From NCBI GenBank assembly GCA_019722365.1, contig JADFUC010000140.1, positions 1 to 64,000 of the forward strand: DNA of 64,000 nt, given 5' to 3'. The stretch is from Lithospermum erythrorhizon. Lineage: Eukaryota > Streptophyta > Magnoliopsida > Boraginales > Boraginaceae. The notes under the pieces are model-generated. The model saw nothing but the letters and a program-made list of their open reading frames with translations, searched no databases and had not been told where the DNA came from. Shown in pieces: positions 25,701 to 36,258 of the stretch. Both the position numbers and the translations under genes were made by a program. Within the stretch, counting starts at the first letter, position 1, and every line of letters begins with the position of its first letter.

Positions 25701-28261
25701 TAAGTCTGCTTCACTATGAAGTTTCTTATCTACATTCTATAAACCTATAGCACATTTGCTTTTGCATTACTGAATATTGATGATATCATTTACAGGTGAC
25801 GGCTTCACGGTTATTGCTATCAAAACAAACCATACCACATTACTATTTAACGGTGGATACATGTGTGGATAAACTTGTGGAGTGAGCATGAAGTGGATAT
25901 TTTGTTATGCTTGAGTTGATGCTATTTTTATTTTATTTTACATATCTGAATATTAATTTTCTGCAGATTACGTGGCCAGCTCAATTCTATAGTAGAAGCT
26001 TCTGGTGGAAAGAAAATATCCATCAATGACCTTGTAATTAAGGTGCGTGCAACAACATTCTTTTCAAATAGAAATTGATTATATCATACCTCTTTACATC
26101 CCTAACATTTGCCAGCCTAGAACTTCGTAAGAGGTGGATAAAAGATAAAGAATTTATTTGGGAAGTGAATGTAGTTTTGTACACTTATGTTCTGCATATC
26201 CTCAAACATTATTCTCTCCCCGAAATATTTCCTCTACTAAAATGAACGTGGAGATCAATCCAGAGATCATATATCTTACTTTATAATTTGAGTATAATCG
26301 TATATGTGCTAGGCTGCTGCTTTGGCCCTTCGGAAGGTTCCTCCGGTTAACAGCTCTTGGACTAATGATTACATTCGCCAGTAAGTAAATGCATGCACAA
26401 TTTTACATGCACAATTATCGATTGCAGATTGTGTCTAATATATGACATTTTCTATCTTCTTTGACTAATACAGGTACACCAATATTCATGTTCAGATGAC
26501 CATGAATGCTATGAACTTCTGTTGTCAGGGTAAGTTGTTAATTCAATTTAGAGTGTGAGTTTTACTAGAGGTGTGCAGTCAAACCGTCCAAACCATCCAA
26601 GCAGCTAACCAGACAGTAAACAGTTCAAAGTATTTGATTTGGTTTTTGGTTTTTGGTTTCTGTATTTTAAGTTATCCGTTAATCAGATTCGTTCTGGTTT
26701 GACATTTTATTGACCCCAAGCTTGAACTTGGCTCCTCAATGAATATTCTATATAAATATAAATGTATAATAATATAATTAAAAATGTAAAATATTAATAG
26801 TATATATTATTATGAAAATATAATTTAACCTTAAATACTTTTACAGTGCTAGTTCATGTCAGAATCTCCTACTTATTTCATGGTAGATAGTACTAAAACA
26901 GTACCGATTTAAGTGATCATATAACAAATTTCTTATTATAAGTGATCGTTTCATTTACCAATGCAACTTTTTGCATTGAAGTTTATGTCTCCTAATTAAA
27001 CTTTCCTATTGGTGGAGTAACCTTTGTTTCTTGAAAACTGTACAATCAATGATTTTCTTAACAATTTTTATTCTAATGAATCAATAAGTGAATGGAGAGA
27101 ATTTGAATAGTTAAAATATGTTTTCTTTTTTAGTTTAACTAATCTCATTCGAATTTATACCTTAAATATGTTCATGTTACTACTAAGGAAAACCAGACAA
27201 ATACTCATAATATTAATATAAATTATTGTAGTCTCCAAAAAATATTAAGGTGCATATTACACTTGAGATCTGAAATCCATAGACCAGAATTGTCCAAACC
27301 GCTGAACTGCTACATGATTTAAAGATATAAAAGTCGGATTTGGTTGTGACTTTTCAAAAATCCCTTATGTCGGGTCAGTTTGAAACCGCCTAAACCGGAC
27401 CGTGCACACCTAATTCTTCCAAGGCAGTAGTGGGGTGCTTGGCTTAGAAGACCTAAACTCCAAGGAAGGCTGCAGGGGATGCAGAGCCAAAGAAAGGTTT
27501 AGGCAAAATTTCCGAGGAAGTCAAACACCTAGCTCAGAGAGCTAAAGAAAACAGTTTAAAACCAGAAGATTATGAGGTTAGAATTGATGCTACATGCTTC
27601 ATTGGTACCAAAGAAATAATGGCTCCATGGGATTTATACTAGGGATTTTTTTTTAACAGGGAGGCACATTCACAGTATCGAACTTGGGTGGCCCATTTGG
27701 TGTCAAACAATTTTGTGCCATTGTAAACCCTCCCCAGGCAGCCATTCTAGCAGTTGGGTTTGGTATGTTGAGATTTTGGATCTGTTATATAATATGATAG
27801 CCAGATACTGATTCTCTGTTCCTAATATATGATACTTGCATACTCATTTGCTGATCCATTTCTTGAATTTTGAATGTCATAAATCATTAGAGACTGTCAA
27901 CAGATTGGTGGTCCATGTATTGGTTTTCGCTTCTAGCGTATGATATTTGCATTCTCATTGCTGTTTCCGATGTATGATATTTAGTTCGCTCTTAAATGTC
28001 TTGAGCAGCTGAGAAGAGAGTTGTCCCTGGTTCCGGCCCTGACCAGTTCAACTTTGCTTCATTTATGTCTGTGACTCTGAGCTGTGATCACCGGGTCATT
28101 GATGGTATGTATGCTTATCATCGTCCCATGTATGAACTCCACCAAATTATGTATCTTGTGACTGATCTTAATTTTTGATTGTCTATTCAGGTGCAATCGG
28201 TGCCGAGTGGCTGAAAGCATTTAAAGGCTACATAGAGAATCCACAAACAATGCTGCTCTGA
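21231..28261 (+). CDS. mtE2: Dihydrolipoyllysine acetyltransferase (E2) of mitochondrial pyruvate dehydrogenase complex, 19 exons
   Basis: E2 forms the core of the complex. It carries acetyl groups on a lipoyl arm and transfers them to CoA in the mitochondrial matrix. Exons read from splice sites and frame: 21231-21257, 21324-21417, 22409-22518, 22596-22669, 22755-22795, 23170-23225, 23293-23367, 23492-23584, 24833-25078, 25199-25271, 25529-25629, 25796-25881, 25967-26042, 26313-26380, 26474-26529, 27476-27576, 27660-27757, about 28006-28104, 28191-28261. The total of about 548 codons fits the usual length of about 540 for single-lipoyl plant E2. The order is transit peptide, lipoyl domain, hinge, E3-binding domain, second linker, catalytic domain with DHRVIDG. 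Three problems: exon 1 ends in TAG in the chosen frame, exon 15 is scrambled and about four codons short, and the exon 17/18 junction does not close in frame. The family call is very secure; intactness is not. Confidence 0.93.
21626..21744 (-). mobile_element. tRNA-derived SINE in E2 intron 2
   Basis: It is flanked by the 13-bp direct repeats AAGTTAGTAAGAC at 21613-21625 and 21745-21757. The left edge is T-rich (complement of the A-rich tail). Bases 21678-21687, GAATCGAACC, are the complement of a pol III B box, and TGGCCTAGAGA on the minus strand near 21719-21729 fits an A box. Length, tail, boxes and target duplication together make this a clear SINE. Confidence 0.8.
22970..23073 (-). mobile_element. 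Second tRNA-derived SINE, in E2 intron 5
   Basis: Imperfect direct repeats TTTTGGAGTTATT (22957-22969) and TTTTAGAGTCATT (23074-23086) flank it. A T-rich run follows the left repeat, GGACTCGAACC at 23004-23014 is a B-box complement, and an A-box-like complement lies near 23045-23060. It has the same orientation as the SINE in intron 2 but a different sequence, so it is an independent insertion. Confidence 0.65.
23170..25078 (+). other. E2 exons 6-9: lipoyl domain and first hinge
   Basis: Exon 6 starts the domain with [12 protein letters not shown]. Exons 7-8 carry [14 protein letters not shown] and [16 protein letters not shown]; the lysine of the DKA turn is the lipoylation site. Exon 9 finishes the domain ([15 protein letters not shown]) and continues into an Ala/Pro/Ser/Glu-rich flexible hinge of about 40 residues, then enters the E3-binding domain with [12 protein letters not shown]. 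One lipoyl domain is present. All four exon junctions keep frame. Confidence 0.93.
23585..24832 (+). other. Large E2 intron 8 (1248 bp)
   Basis: This is the longest intron of the gene; it starts GTAACG and ends CATCATAG. It includes a G-run at about 24054-24067 (TTGGGGGGAGGGGGGGTGA). No domain is visible in its short open frames. Confidence 0.7.
25022..25271 (+). other. E2 exons 9-10: E3-binding (peripheral subunit-binding) domain
   Basis: [12 protein letters not shown] at the end of exon 9 is followed in exon 10 by [20 protein letters not shown]. This is the small helical domain that docks E1 and dihydrolipoamide dehydrogenase, with its GTGP-GRI loop intact. The junction at 25078/25199 is phase 0. 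Confidence 0.93.
25529..28261 (+). other. E2 exons 11-19: second linker and acetyltransferase catalytic domain
   Basis: Exon 11 holds an Ala-rich linker then [12 protein letters not shown]. Exon 12 gives [19 protein letters not shown]. Exon 16 gives [12 protein letters not shown] and exon 17 [16 protein letters not shown]. Exon 18 gives SCDHRVID, and the final Gly is completed in exon 19, so the active-site His and Asp of DHRVIDG are present. Exon 19 ends IENPQTMLL before TGA at 28259-28261. Exon 15 should encode a conserved strand ending in a KDAD-type motif but reads [12 protein letters not shown]. The exon 17 donor leaves two bases, and no AG in the 28000-28008 region restores frame with GCTGAGAAG. 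Confidence 0.9.
26566..27412. mobile_element. hAT-like non-autonomous transposon (MITE) in E2 intron 15
   Basis: The left end TAGAGGTGTGCA and the right end TGCACACCTA are inverted complements. Both extend inward into AAACCGTCC-type and GGACCGTGC-type words seen in inverted order. The eight flanking bases (AGTTTTAC, ATTCTTCC) agree at five of eight positions, weakly consistent with an old 8-bp hAT duplication. The interior is AT-rich with no transposase. Confidence 0.55.
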
Positions 28262-29323
28262 GTTTCACATTCTATCTACTTTTTTCAGACCTGTCAATAC
28301 CCTGCAACCTGAAGGGTGAAAGAGATGTAACATTTTATACGTAGTTTTATCGCATACCGACGTAGATTGTACTACCATTTCGGCATATTTGCACAGGCTC
28401 GGAAGGAATGAGTTTGAAATAATCAAAGCTTGAGGCTAAATGCCTTAACAATGTTTTTTTCACCCCATACAGACCTCCAGACAGTGATTGAATATATCAG
28501 TTGCGGATCTCATTCATGTTTGGACATTTCTGCCTAAAGTTGAACCCATCAATCATTCTTGTTTCAAATAAGCAGGTGTAAACATTTTTTTAGCTTCATT
28601 AATTGTCAAGTATTAATGAAGCATTAGTTCTCATGGGATTATCTGTTCTTAAAAGTTGGAAGTAGACATGAGACTTGAACCGGATGAGCTACTCGAGAAT
28701 CTGACTAGAATCCTATACGACCGAGTATCTATATATATTCTAAATGTGTGTTAAACCTTTGTGTTTCTTTCATCTTTTGTGAAGATCATTTTGCCATTCA
28801 CCAACGAATCTAATTACAAAGCATTAATATACATATAATAAGTACTTACTTAATATGAAATTAAAATTCTTACATTAAATAATTTCAATACTTATACTTA
28901 CATGGTTAAATTAGATTTATTATTCTAACATCTTTCTATCATTTTATTCTAACACGTTCTATCATTTTATTCTAACATTTTTTAATGAAAATCTATATAT
29001 GTTATGGCACAACAAAATATTTTAGAAGTAACACAATAAATTGAAAATGTCTAAGCATAGGAAATATACATTGTGAGTATTAGCATAATATATAGAGATT
29101 ATAATGTTAGATACTTATATAAAAGCAAAATTGAATAAAAAATATTTTTAGATTTTATACTTTTGATCAAACTATATTGTATAATCTTTTTACGTCACCA
29201 ACAAGAAGTGTGATGTTTATAAGTTTTTATGTCGAAAGGTGTTTCACTATCCAAACTATCTAGATTTTATTTTTCTATTTTGAGGGAGAAACAACACAAG
29301 ATAATACAAGATTTAGCATATGT
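28262..29323. other. E2 3' UTR and AT-rich intergenic region
   Basis: The first few hundred bases presumably include the 3' UTR; no single polyadenylation signal stands out. At about 28919-28985 a word TTATTCTAACA-TTCTATCATTT repeats with a period of about 26 bp. No gene is seen. Confidence 0.4.
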
Positions 29324-31586
29324 TGTAATGACCTTTGCAGTCATTGCATGCGAGGTTAAAGATCATTAACAGCGCATCTGTAGAAGTTCACCGTCGATGA
29401 ATAACAATAACAAATATGACACAGTGACATTAACAAAGACAAAACTCTAGTCCGTCGTGGGTGTTTCCTTGGCCTCAACAAACAAACAATGGAACACAAA
29501 TCCACTGAATCTCTATTATAAGGATAGCACAAGAATCCAAAAATCTGGCAGCCAGGAAAGTATGACCAATGAAACCCTCATTTAAATACAACACAAAAAG
29601 TCTAGAAATATAACAAGTCAACAACAAAGGGGAATGATGATGAGGACTTCCTATGCCATCGCTTTCGCCTCGATCTTCACCTTGGCTCGATGTCTGAGAT
29701 CCTCGTCCCACGCCAGCCGATCGCTCCCCTAGAGACCTGGGCGTAAAAGCATGCCTTCTCAGAAAGTCGGGTTATAAGTTGAGTTAATACAAATACAGTT
29801 TTTACTGACCATAATCATTCTTATATATATAACATATGCATATATATTAACCCGGGCTACACAATGTATATGGCTTTCCACAAATCACATAGAATCCTGC
29901 CTCTGATGCTCGCATAATCTATACAGGGAGCTTATAACCGTCGATAGCATATTCATTTAGGGAAACAAATACAAACACAAAATAAATCAAATAGAGGTCA
30001 CGCGCCTCCACAAATAGTAAACAAATGAGGAATCCACCTCCATAAGCAAATAAGCAAATGAGAGTCACACATCTGGAAGCCATGTGGCTTCCAGTCTCCA
30101 ATAATGTAAATGAGGAATCGCGTCACAAATAATCGGATGAGGAATCACCGAATCCTCCCAGGCCGAGGCTCTTACCTCAAATATGCATATCGCTTGACCT
30201 CCCAGATCCGCAGGCACCGCTCAATGCCATATCATCGAGCCTCCCGGTCGAGAATGTTGACTCAGCGTATATATACCAAAGCGTCCAAATAAACCTGCAC
30301 GTGATTACGCCTGCCTTGGCGTACGCCTGTTAGCAGCATGATACAAGAACACACCTGACCTACGTGGGTATAATCAACGTAACTACCATAATCTGTAACA
30401 TTAATCATAATCACAACTATCTCATAACTTTCAGTACACATGTCCAAAATAGGCCCACGACAAAACACATGCAAAATATATAAACATATATGAAGGGTTC
30501 GATCGTGAGATTTAACAAACTAAGCCAAAAAGCAATAATGATGACTCTAGGTAGTCCACGTCTTTGGTCGGCTCAACTCTGATTGATGAAATTATGCATT
30601 ATACGTTCCCAGAATAACCTCTCTTAACATCTATTAAACCAGAGTATTATACCACGTCATGATTCAAATTAACTTTTTAGTAATCATCCTATCACGAAAT
30701 TAGTATAACTTCTAAAAATTCCATAGTAACTACATTCTAATTACCAACTTCATAAATCTGACCGGTCATCCTTTATTACCCCAACAATAAGACTTTAATC
30801 ACATTACAATCAATCCAGCAAATCGATAAGCAACTAATTAAACCGTAAATGCAACCTCGATTCGAGCACTAACTGCTATACCAACTTTCCCCAAACTTTT
30901 CTCAACTAATCTCTACCCGATCCATATCCAAACCAATACTTCTATTTCCCAAAATAAACTATATTAAGTCCTCTAACCTCTATTATAATTTAGGATAATT
31001 TGAAAAAAAGTCAATAAAAAGTCAATACTCTTTTAACAAACATAAATAATCACTCAAAAGTCACCTCTAATCGCCTAAACTAAACTTAGATAACATTTTT
31101 ATACCATAATAAGTCAAAATCTAAAAGTCAACACTAAAATAAATCATAAAGTCCAACTCAAGCCTTAGATGATGAGATTTGAAGATGAGAAAACTTTACC
31201 TATGATAATCTCAAGATGAGGAACAGATTTGAGAGTTTGGGATTGACAAGTTTCACCAGAAAATGAAGAAAAATCAAGCTTGGGGGAAGGCGGCTATGGG
31301 GTTTGGCCGCATGTGGAGAAAGAAAAAATTTTTCTTCTTTTTCTTTTTATTTGGAAAGATGAAGAAATGAGTTAATTGGTGAGCAGAATATTTAAATTAA
31401 GTTTCATTTCAGTTCATGATTTTGCTTCTTCGGGTTTTGCAGAACATGGCCAGACATGTGTGAGTGGGAACATTCTCAAAATATATTATTGTCAACCCGT
31501 ATTATCATTATTCGATTTCAAATTTTAACTTCTCAATCAGACAACTGAAATCATATTAAAATAATGCTTGGAGCCGGGTTATTTCA
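29324..31586 (-). repeat. LTR of gypsy element 2 (left copy, 3' LTR)
   Basis: It starts TGTAATGACC and ends GGGTTATTTCA, matching 36259-38588. The bases TATGT at 29319-29323 are repeated exactly at 38589-38593, after the right LTR. The polypurine-tract complement ATCTATCTAAT follows at 31587. Confidence 0.9.
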
Positions 31587-31979
31587 ATCTATCTAATAAA
31601 AAATTTAAGTCTTGAGAATTTACTCAACATACGGCTCCGTTCCCGACTCGACTTTACTGCGTCCCTCGCTAGTAATTCACATATTAACACATATTATAGC
31701 GAAGTTTAGAGCTAACATTCTGTTCGAAAAGATGTGGATATTGATTTCTGAACATCGCTTCTCTAGTTCCCATTAGTTTCACTCCAGCTCGTTGATTTCG
31801 CCATAACACCTTCGCTTCAAGCCACAACCTTGTTCGCAACACTTTTTCCTTTTGATCAGAATTTTCACCGGTTTCTCTTCATGCATGTCTCTGACGATTG
31901 GTTCGACTCCAAGATATGGGATTCATGCGGGATATACTTCCTGCGACACGAGCCCACATGATTGTAGTTATATCTCCAA

Positions 31980-32165
31980 TTACGGAGGCAACGCTAAGCG
32001 ATGAGCCCTTTGGACCAACTCTGCCCAAATCTCATGCGGACCGATATATACGTGGACTTCAGCTTCCCCCTGCTTCCCGAATCTCGATACATACTCCCAC
32101 GGTGATATTCTCAAGAATACTTTATACTTAATTTCAAGCGTTAAATCCACATGGAAGCGATGCAT
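31980..32165 (-). pseudogene. Gypsy integrase C-terminal fragment
   Basis: The frame contains FLRISPWEYVSRFGKQG and then YIGPHEIW followed by HRLALPP. These are the landmarks of the plant gypsy integrase C-terminal region (S-P-RFGK-G-GP-E-LALPP). It lies between the integrase core and the 3' LTR. Confidence 0.85.
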
Positions 32166-32324
32166 ACATCTTTTGTCTATCTTGCGCCACTTTCAGGTGC
32201 TATTGTATCAATTTTATTCTCTCCACGACCTTTCACCAACTCCGGGCAAGTACACTTTCTATCTCTCTTGTTCTGACAAGCTGAGTCTACATTTCTGCAT
32301 TTAAATGCACTCAAATGATTGCCA

Positions 32325-32579
32325 TCACCAATCTCTTGTGGAAGCTATTATTATATGCAAACTCCATTTAGGCATTTCCTCAAATCCCAATTTCCGACAA
32401 AGTTCGACACAAACCCCGCAACATATCCTCCAATATTTGGTGTTCTCTACATTGTCCGTCGATTGTGGATGAAATGATGTAAACAAATTGAATCTCGACC
32501 CATTCTTTCTGGAACCCTTTCCAAAATCTGGAGGTGAATCTAGCATCTCGATCTGATACAATGGATACCGGCACTCCAT
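32325..32579 (-). pseudogene. Gypsy integrase catalytic core fragment
   Basis: Two overlapping minus-strand frames each hold part of the core: one reads VSIVSDRDARFTSRFWKGF, which includes the second catalytic Asp (SDRD), and the other continues FNLFTSFHPQSTD. A frame change therefore falls inside the domain. The downstream glutamate region (TLEDMLR-like) is visible as QILEDMLRG. Confidence 0.88.
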
Positions 32580-33329
32580 CTGTCGCCTGATATGATCAGC
32601 TTATCCTGACCTTACCCAATTGCTCGAGGACGTGAGTCGATTTAATTAGTAGAAATGGTGACTTGACAGGTCTATCCACTATCGCTAAATACCATCATTC
32701 TTTCTCAATGTCCTCAGTCCGAAAAGAAAATCCATCGTAATATGCTCCCAGAGTCCCTCGGAATAGGAAGGGGTTGCAATGAATACATTGGATGTGAGTG
32801 TTCTATCTTCTGCTTTTGGTGACAAGTCAGGACATTTTGATACAAACTTCGACGATTTCCTCTTTCATGTTAGACCACCCGTCACCCAATTTGCTCTTAA
32901 GTCTCGCTCCACGTCTTTGCTTACCGAGGATGCATATTATATGGGGCATTATGAGCTTAATCAAAATCTCATTTTTTAGCTCTTTGTGAAGTAAAGGCAC
33001 GAATAATCCTGCATTGTAGAACTCCATCCTCTACTGCACAAATCCGACTACACTTCCGCTTTTCACTTCTTGATTATCTTTAGCGGCTTCTGTCTTTACA
33101 TTGCGACTCAAATTATCCGATCAAGAAGAACCCGGTCGAACTCTTATTTGCGCCAGCAAACCGCCGTGACTCTGACTCCAAAATTAACACCAAGTTGCTT
33201 CATTTCATTCAATGGCTCATAACCTTTCCCTTAGCATGACTTAATGCATCAGCTACCATTAGCCTTTCGGGTAATTACTGATGGAAATATCAAACAACAT
33301 GTGGCAACTCCATCCGCGCCCGGCAGTTG

Positions 33330-34400
33330 AGAATCTACTAGCCGGAGGTATTTCAAACTTTGTGATTAGTAAAAATTTGGCAAGTCACCATACAAATAAT
33401 GCCTCCAAATCTTAAGTGCGAACACAATTGCAGCTAGTTCCAAATCGTGCGTCGGGTAATTCTTCTCATGATTTCTCGGTATTAAAGTCGTAAAGCATTT
33501 TACACTTACCGTGTTGCGTTAAGCGACCATCCCATTGATGTGGTAATCTATACCTGAACATGGCCATCCTATCGTGAAGGAGGTCAATCTTGGTCGTTCT
33601 CTTTCAGCTCATTGAAGCCGCAGTTCCGCGATCCTCCTCCAAACAAATGGAACTCCTCATAGTCGGCTTTGGTCATGGGTGTTGCAATAATTGAAAAGTC
33701 TGTATAAATCTCAATAGTATCCATTGACAGAAAACTTCTTATTTCTATCCGCAGCTTGACTTTTGAGGATCAACACTTATACCTCTCACGAAATCCATTT
33801 CAGCGCACGCCGCCAACCAAAATTCACACTTGAAAAATTTAGCATACAATTCATTTTTTTCTCAAAAGTCTCGGCCTAATTCTCAAGTGTTCTTCATGCT
33901 TTCCCTCACTACGAGAATATATCAAATTGTCGTCGATGAAACGCCACCACAAATTTATCCAAATGGAAGCGAACGCCCGATTCATAAGGTCCATAAAAGC
34001 GGCTGCGGTGCATTACGTCGATCCAAAGCATACTAAAATTCATAGTGCGTATCTTGTTCTAAATGCCGACTTGATATATCATCTTCCTTAATCCTCAGCG
34101 ATGGTAAGCAGCGCACCAGAGTCGGTCTAGAAAATACCGGGCATCTGATTTAATTAATCTGAGCAATACGGATACCGATTATTAAATGTTACTTTGCTCA
34201 TTTGCCTATAATCGATACAAAACCTCGAAGATCCATCCTTCTTGGCAACAAATAACACGGAAATCCCAAGGTAAACTACTTGGTCTAATGAATCCACTTG
34301 TCCAACAATTCTTGCAATTCGTCTTGAGCTCATATTTCTGTAGGGAGCCGTCTATAAAGTTGCCATGAAATCGGAGTAGTACGAGGGAGTAATTCTATGG
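33330..34400 (-). pseudogene. RT and RNase H remnant of gypsy element 2
   Basis: Minus-strand traces include NNRYPYCSD near 34145-34185 (RT entry), an FVVVF-like catalytic area near 33900-33960, and RNase H words [15 protein letters not shown] and WRHYLYG spanning about 33390-33470. All are in different frames, so no continuous protein is encoded. Confidence 0.75.
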
Positions 34401-34649
34401 AAAACTCCACCTCTCGCACGGGAGGAAGTCCCGACAACTCCTCGGGGAAACACATCAACATACTCTTTCCACCCGGCATGCGCTTTCTACTGGGATCGAT
34501 ATTCTCACTTCCTTCGACAGGCAGATACTTGACACATCCATGCCAACATCTTATGGGCAACTTCTGCGGCGAGATGAGACAAGAGTAAAGAATTTTCTAT
34601 CACCTAGGAAAAAAGATCTTTGATTTTCGAGGACTAAGATATTTCAATC

Positions 34650-36240
34650 TTCTTAAGATGACAATCTATCGCTCACGCTGATGTCTCCCCAACCGATCCG
34701 TCCCAACGATAATATCAAAATCATTCATCTTGAAGAGGAAGTAAATCTATCTCCAAACATTGATTTCCCTTAGGACATTTCTAAAGTACCTCATCAATCT
34801 TATGAGACTTCCTGTGGGAGTTAGAATTAGAAGTGGTATAGTAAGAATTTCTCAAATTTATGAATCTATTGGGAAAATTTAGATACATGATAATAGGTAG
34901 CTCGAGAATCAAAAGACTTTTCTTTCCAGCCATAAATTTAGGGTACTTATTTACCACTCTTAGGGAATCTTAGGCTTCCTCACAGGTAGCTAGAATGCTC
35001 GACCCGACCGGTTCAGCGCCCGCCTGACTAGTCAAAATGACATTACTACCGACTATTGCCAGCTCCCGATCCGAGTTTCTACACCAGCGGAATGAAGCCT
35101 CCAGGCTTCCGCCAGTGGCCTCCTGCCTTTCGGCTACTCCGGGAGTAAATGTGCTAGCACTGTAACTACTCACTGCAGGGATAATTAAGCGGCCAATGTG
35201 ACGCTACAGCGACATGTCGATATGAATCGTAACTTTGTTCCGGCATTCAGCTTATAACCACGTTCTACCGCCGCGGAAACATTGATGTTAGTTTGCCTCA
35301 CAGAACCTCTCACGTCCCCAGGACCGATTAAAGACACAGACACAGCTTGATGAGTGCTAAATTGAAATTAGTAAGCAGGGGGCCTTGGCTTCGACTACGG
35401 TTGTAATGGCGTTAAATCAATTTCGGCACTTCATCGGCGTCATATCTTCCTCTTTATACCTGTTGGACACTCGGCCAAATCCATCTACACACATGGCAGC
35501 GTCATTCTGTTGTGAGTTGCACTAATTCTTAGTGGCGATCACGGTGCGGATGCCGATTCGTTCAGTCATTGAATCTACATCCTGCTTCCCTCCGTAGTAT
35601 TCACCTCCAGTGATGTGGCTGTTTATGTTACGATACCTTGGATCAATTCTCTCTCTAGAGGCGACATATGCACCTTAAAACCAAAAAGCTCCCTCGAAAT
35701 AATTCCATGAGCCCGATCCCCTTGACACGATTAATACGCGTATGATAAGGAATGGTGTACATTCTCCGCTTGATCTCGAGCTCGCGTACCAATATGTAAG
35801 CGACAAAGCGTGGTTCTCAAGCGCCCGGTAACTCCCATAGGCTCGAATATACCCTCAAATCTCGGAGGAACTCGATACTGGATAGGAATGCGGTCCTGCC
35901 CGAACTTTGGCGGGTCGCTTGAAGCCAGTCCAAATAGCTTACTCTGCGGCTCGAGCTCACGCCTGCGGCAGATTACTCACGATCTCGATCTCACAGTATT
36001 TATCCCGGAATCTACTGTGGTCCCTTGCCCAAACTCACCATCAGCTGCCTACAATCTGTGCATCTTTGGCACCTAGCTTTCTTGCTTTGGCCTTGAAGCG
36101 AAACAGACCTACGTGGTAGCATCGCAGCAGTCTGATCTAACAAAAGAAAGGGAAGATCGGACAGGAAGAAACCCCAATATAACTCTCTAACAACTAACTG
36201 AGCACGTAACCGAGGCAAGACACCATAAAGACCACGAACT
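34650..36240 (-). pseudogene. Gag and protease region of gypsy element 2
   Basis: Identified mainly by position between primer site and RT. A protease C-terminal trace (FDIIVGTD, then RLGRHQ) is readable near 34680-34760. Gag itself is too broken to show a CCHC knuckle. Confidence 0.5.
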
Positions 36241-36242
36241 GG

Positions 36243-36258
36243 GCTCCGATACCAAAAT
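36243..36258 (-). other. Primer binding site of element 2 (methionine tRNA)
   Basis: On the minus strand the bases just inside the 5' LTR read ATTTTGGTATCGGAG, containing the TGGTATC(A/G)GAGC site that pairs with the 3' end of initiator/methionine tRNA. It directly adjoins the LTR end. Confidence 0.85.

Larger units (their letters stand above)
31587..36258 (-). mobile_element. Internal region of gypsy element 2 (gag-PR-RT-RH-IN, decayed)
   Basis: The minus-strand order is PBS (36243-36258), gag region, protease trace (DFDIIVGTD-like, about 34680-34760), RT (about 34400-33600), RNase H (about 33530-33330), integrase core (32325-32579) and integrase C-terminal region (31980-32165). Integrase after RNase H defines Ty3/gypsy. 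The long LTRs, Met-tRNA primer site and IGP...LALPP integrase tail suggest the Tekay/Del chromovirus branch, but no chromodomain is legible, so the clade is inference. Every coding domain is frame-shifted, so the copy is not autonomous as read. Confidence 0.85.
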
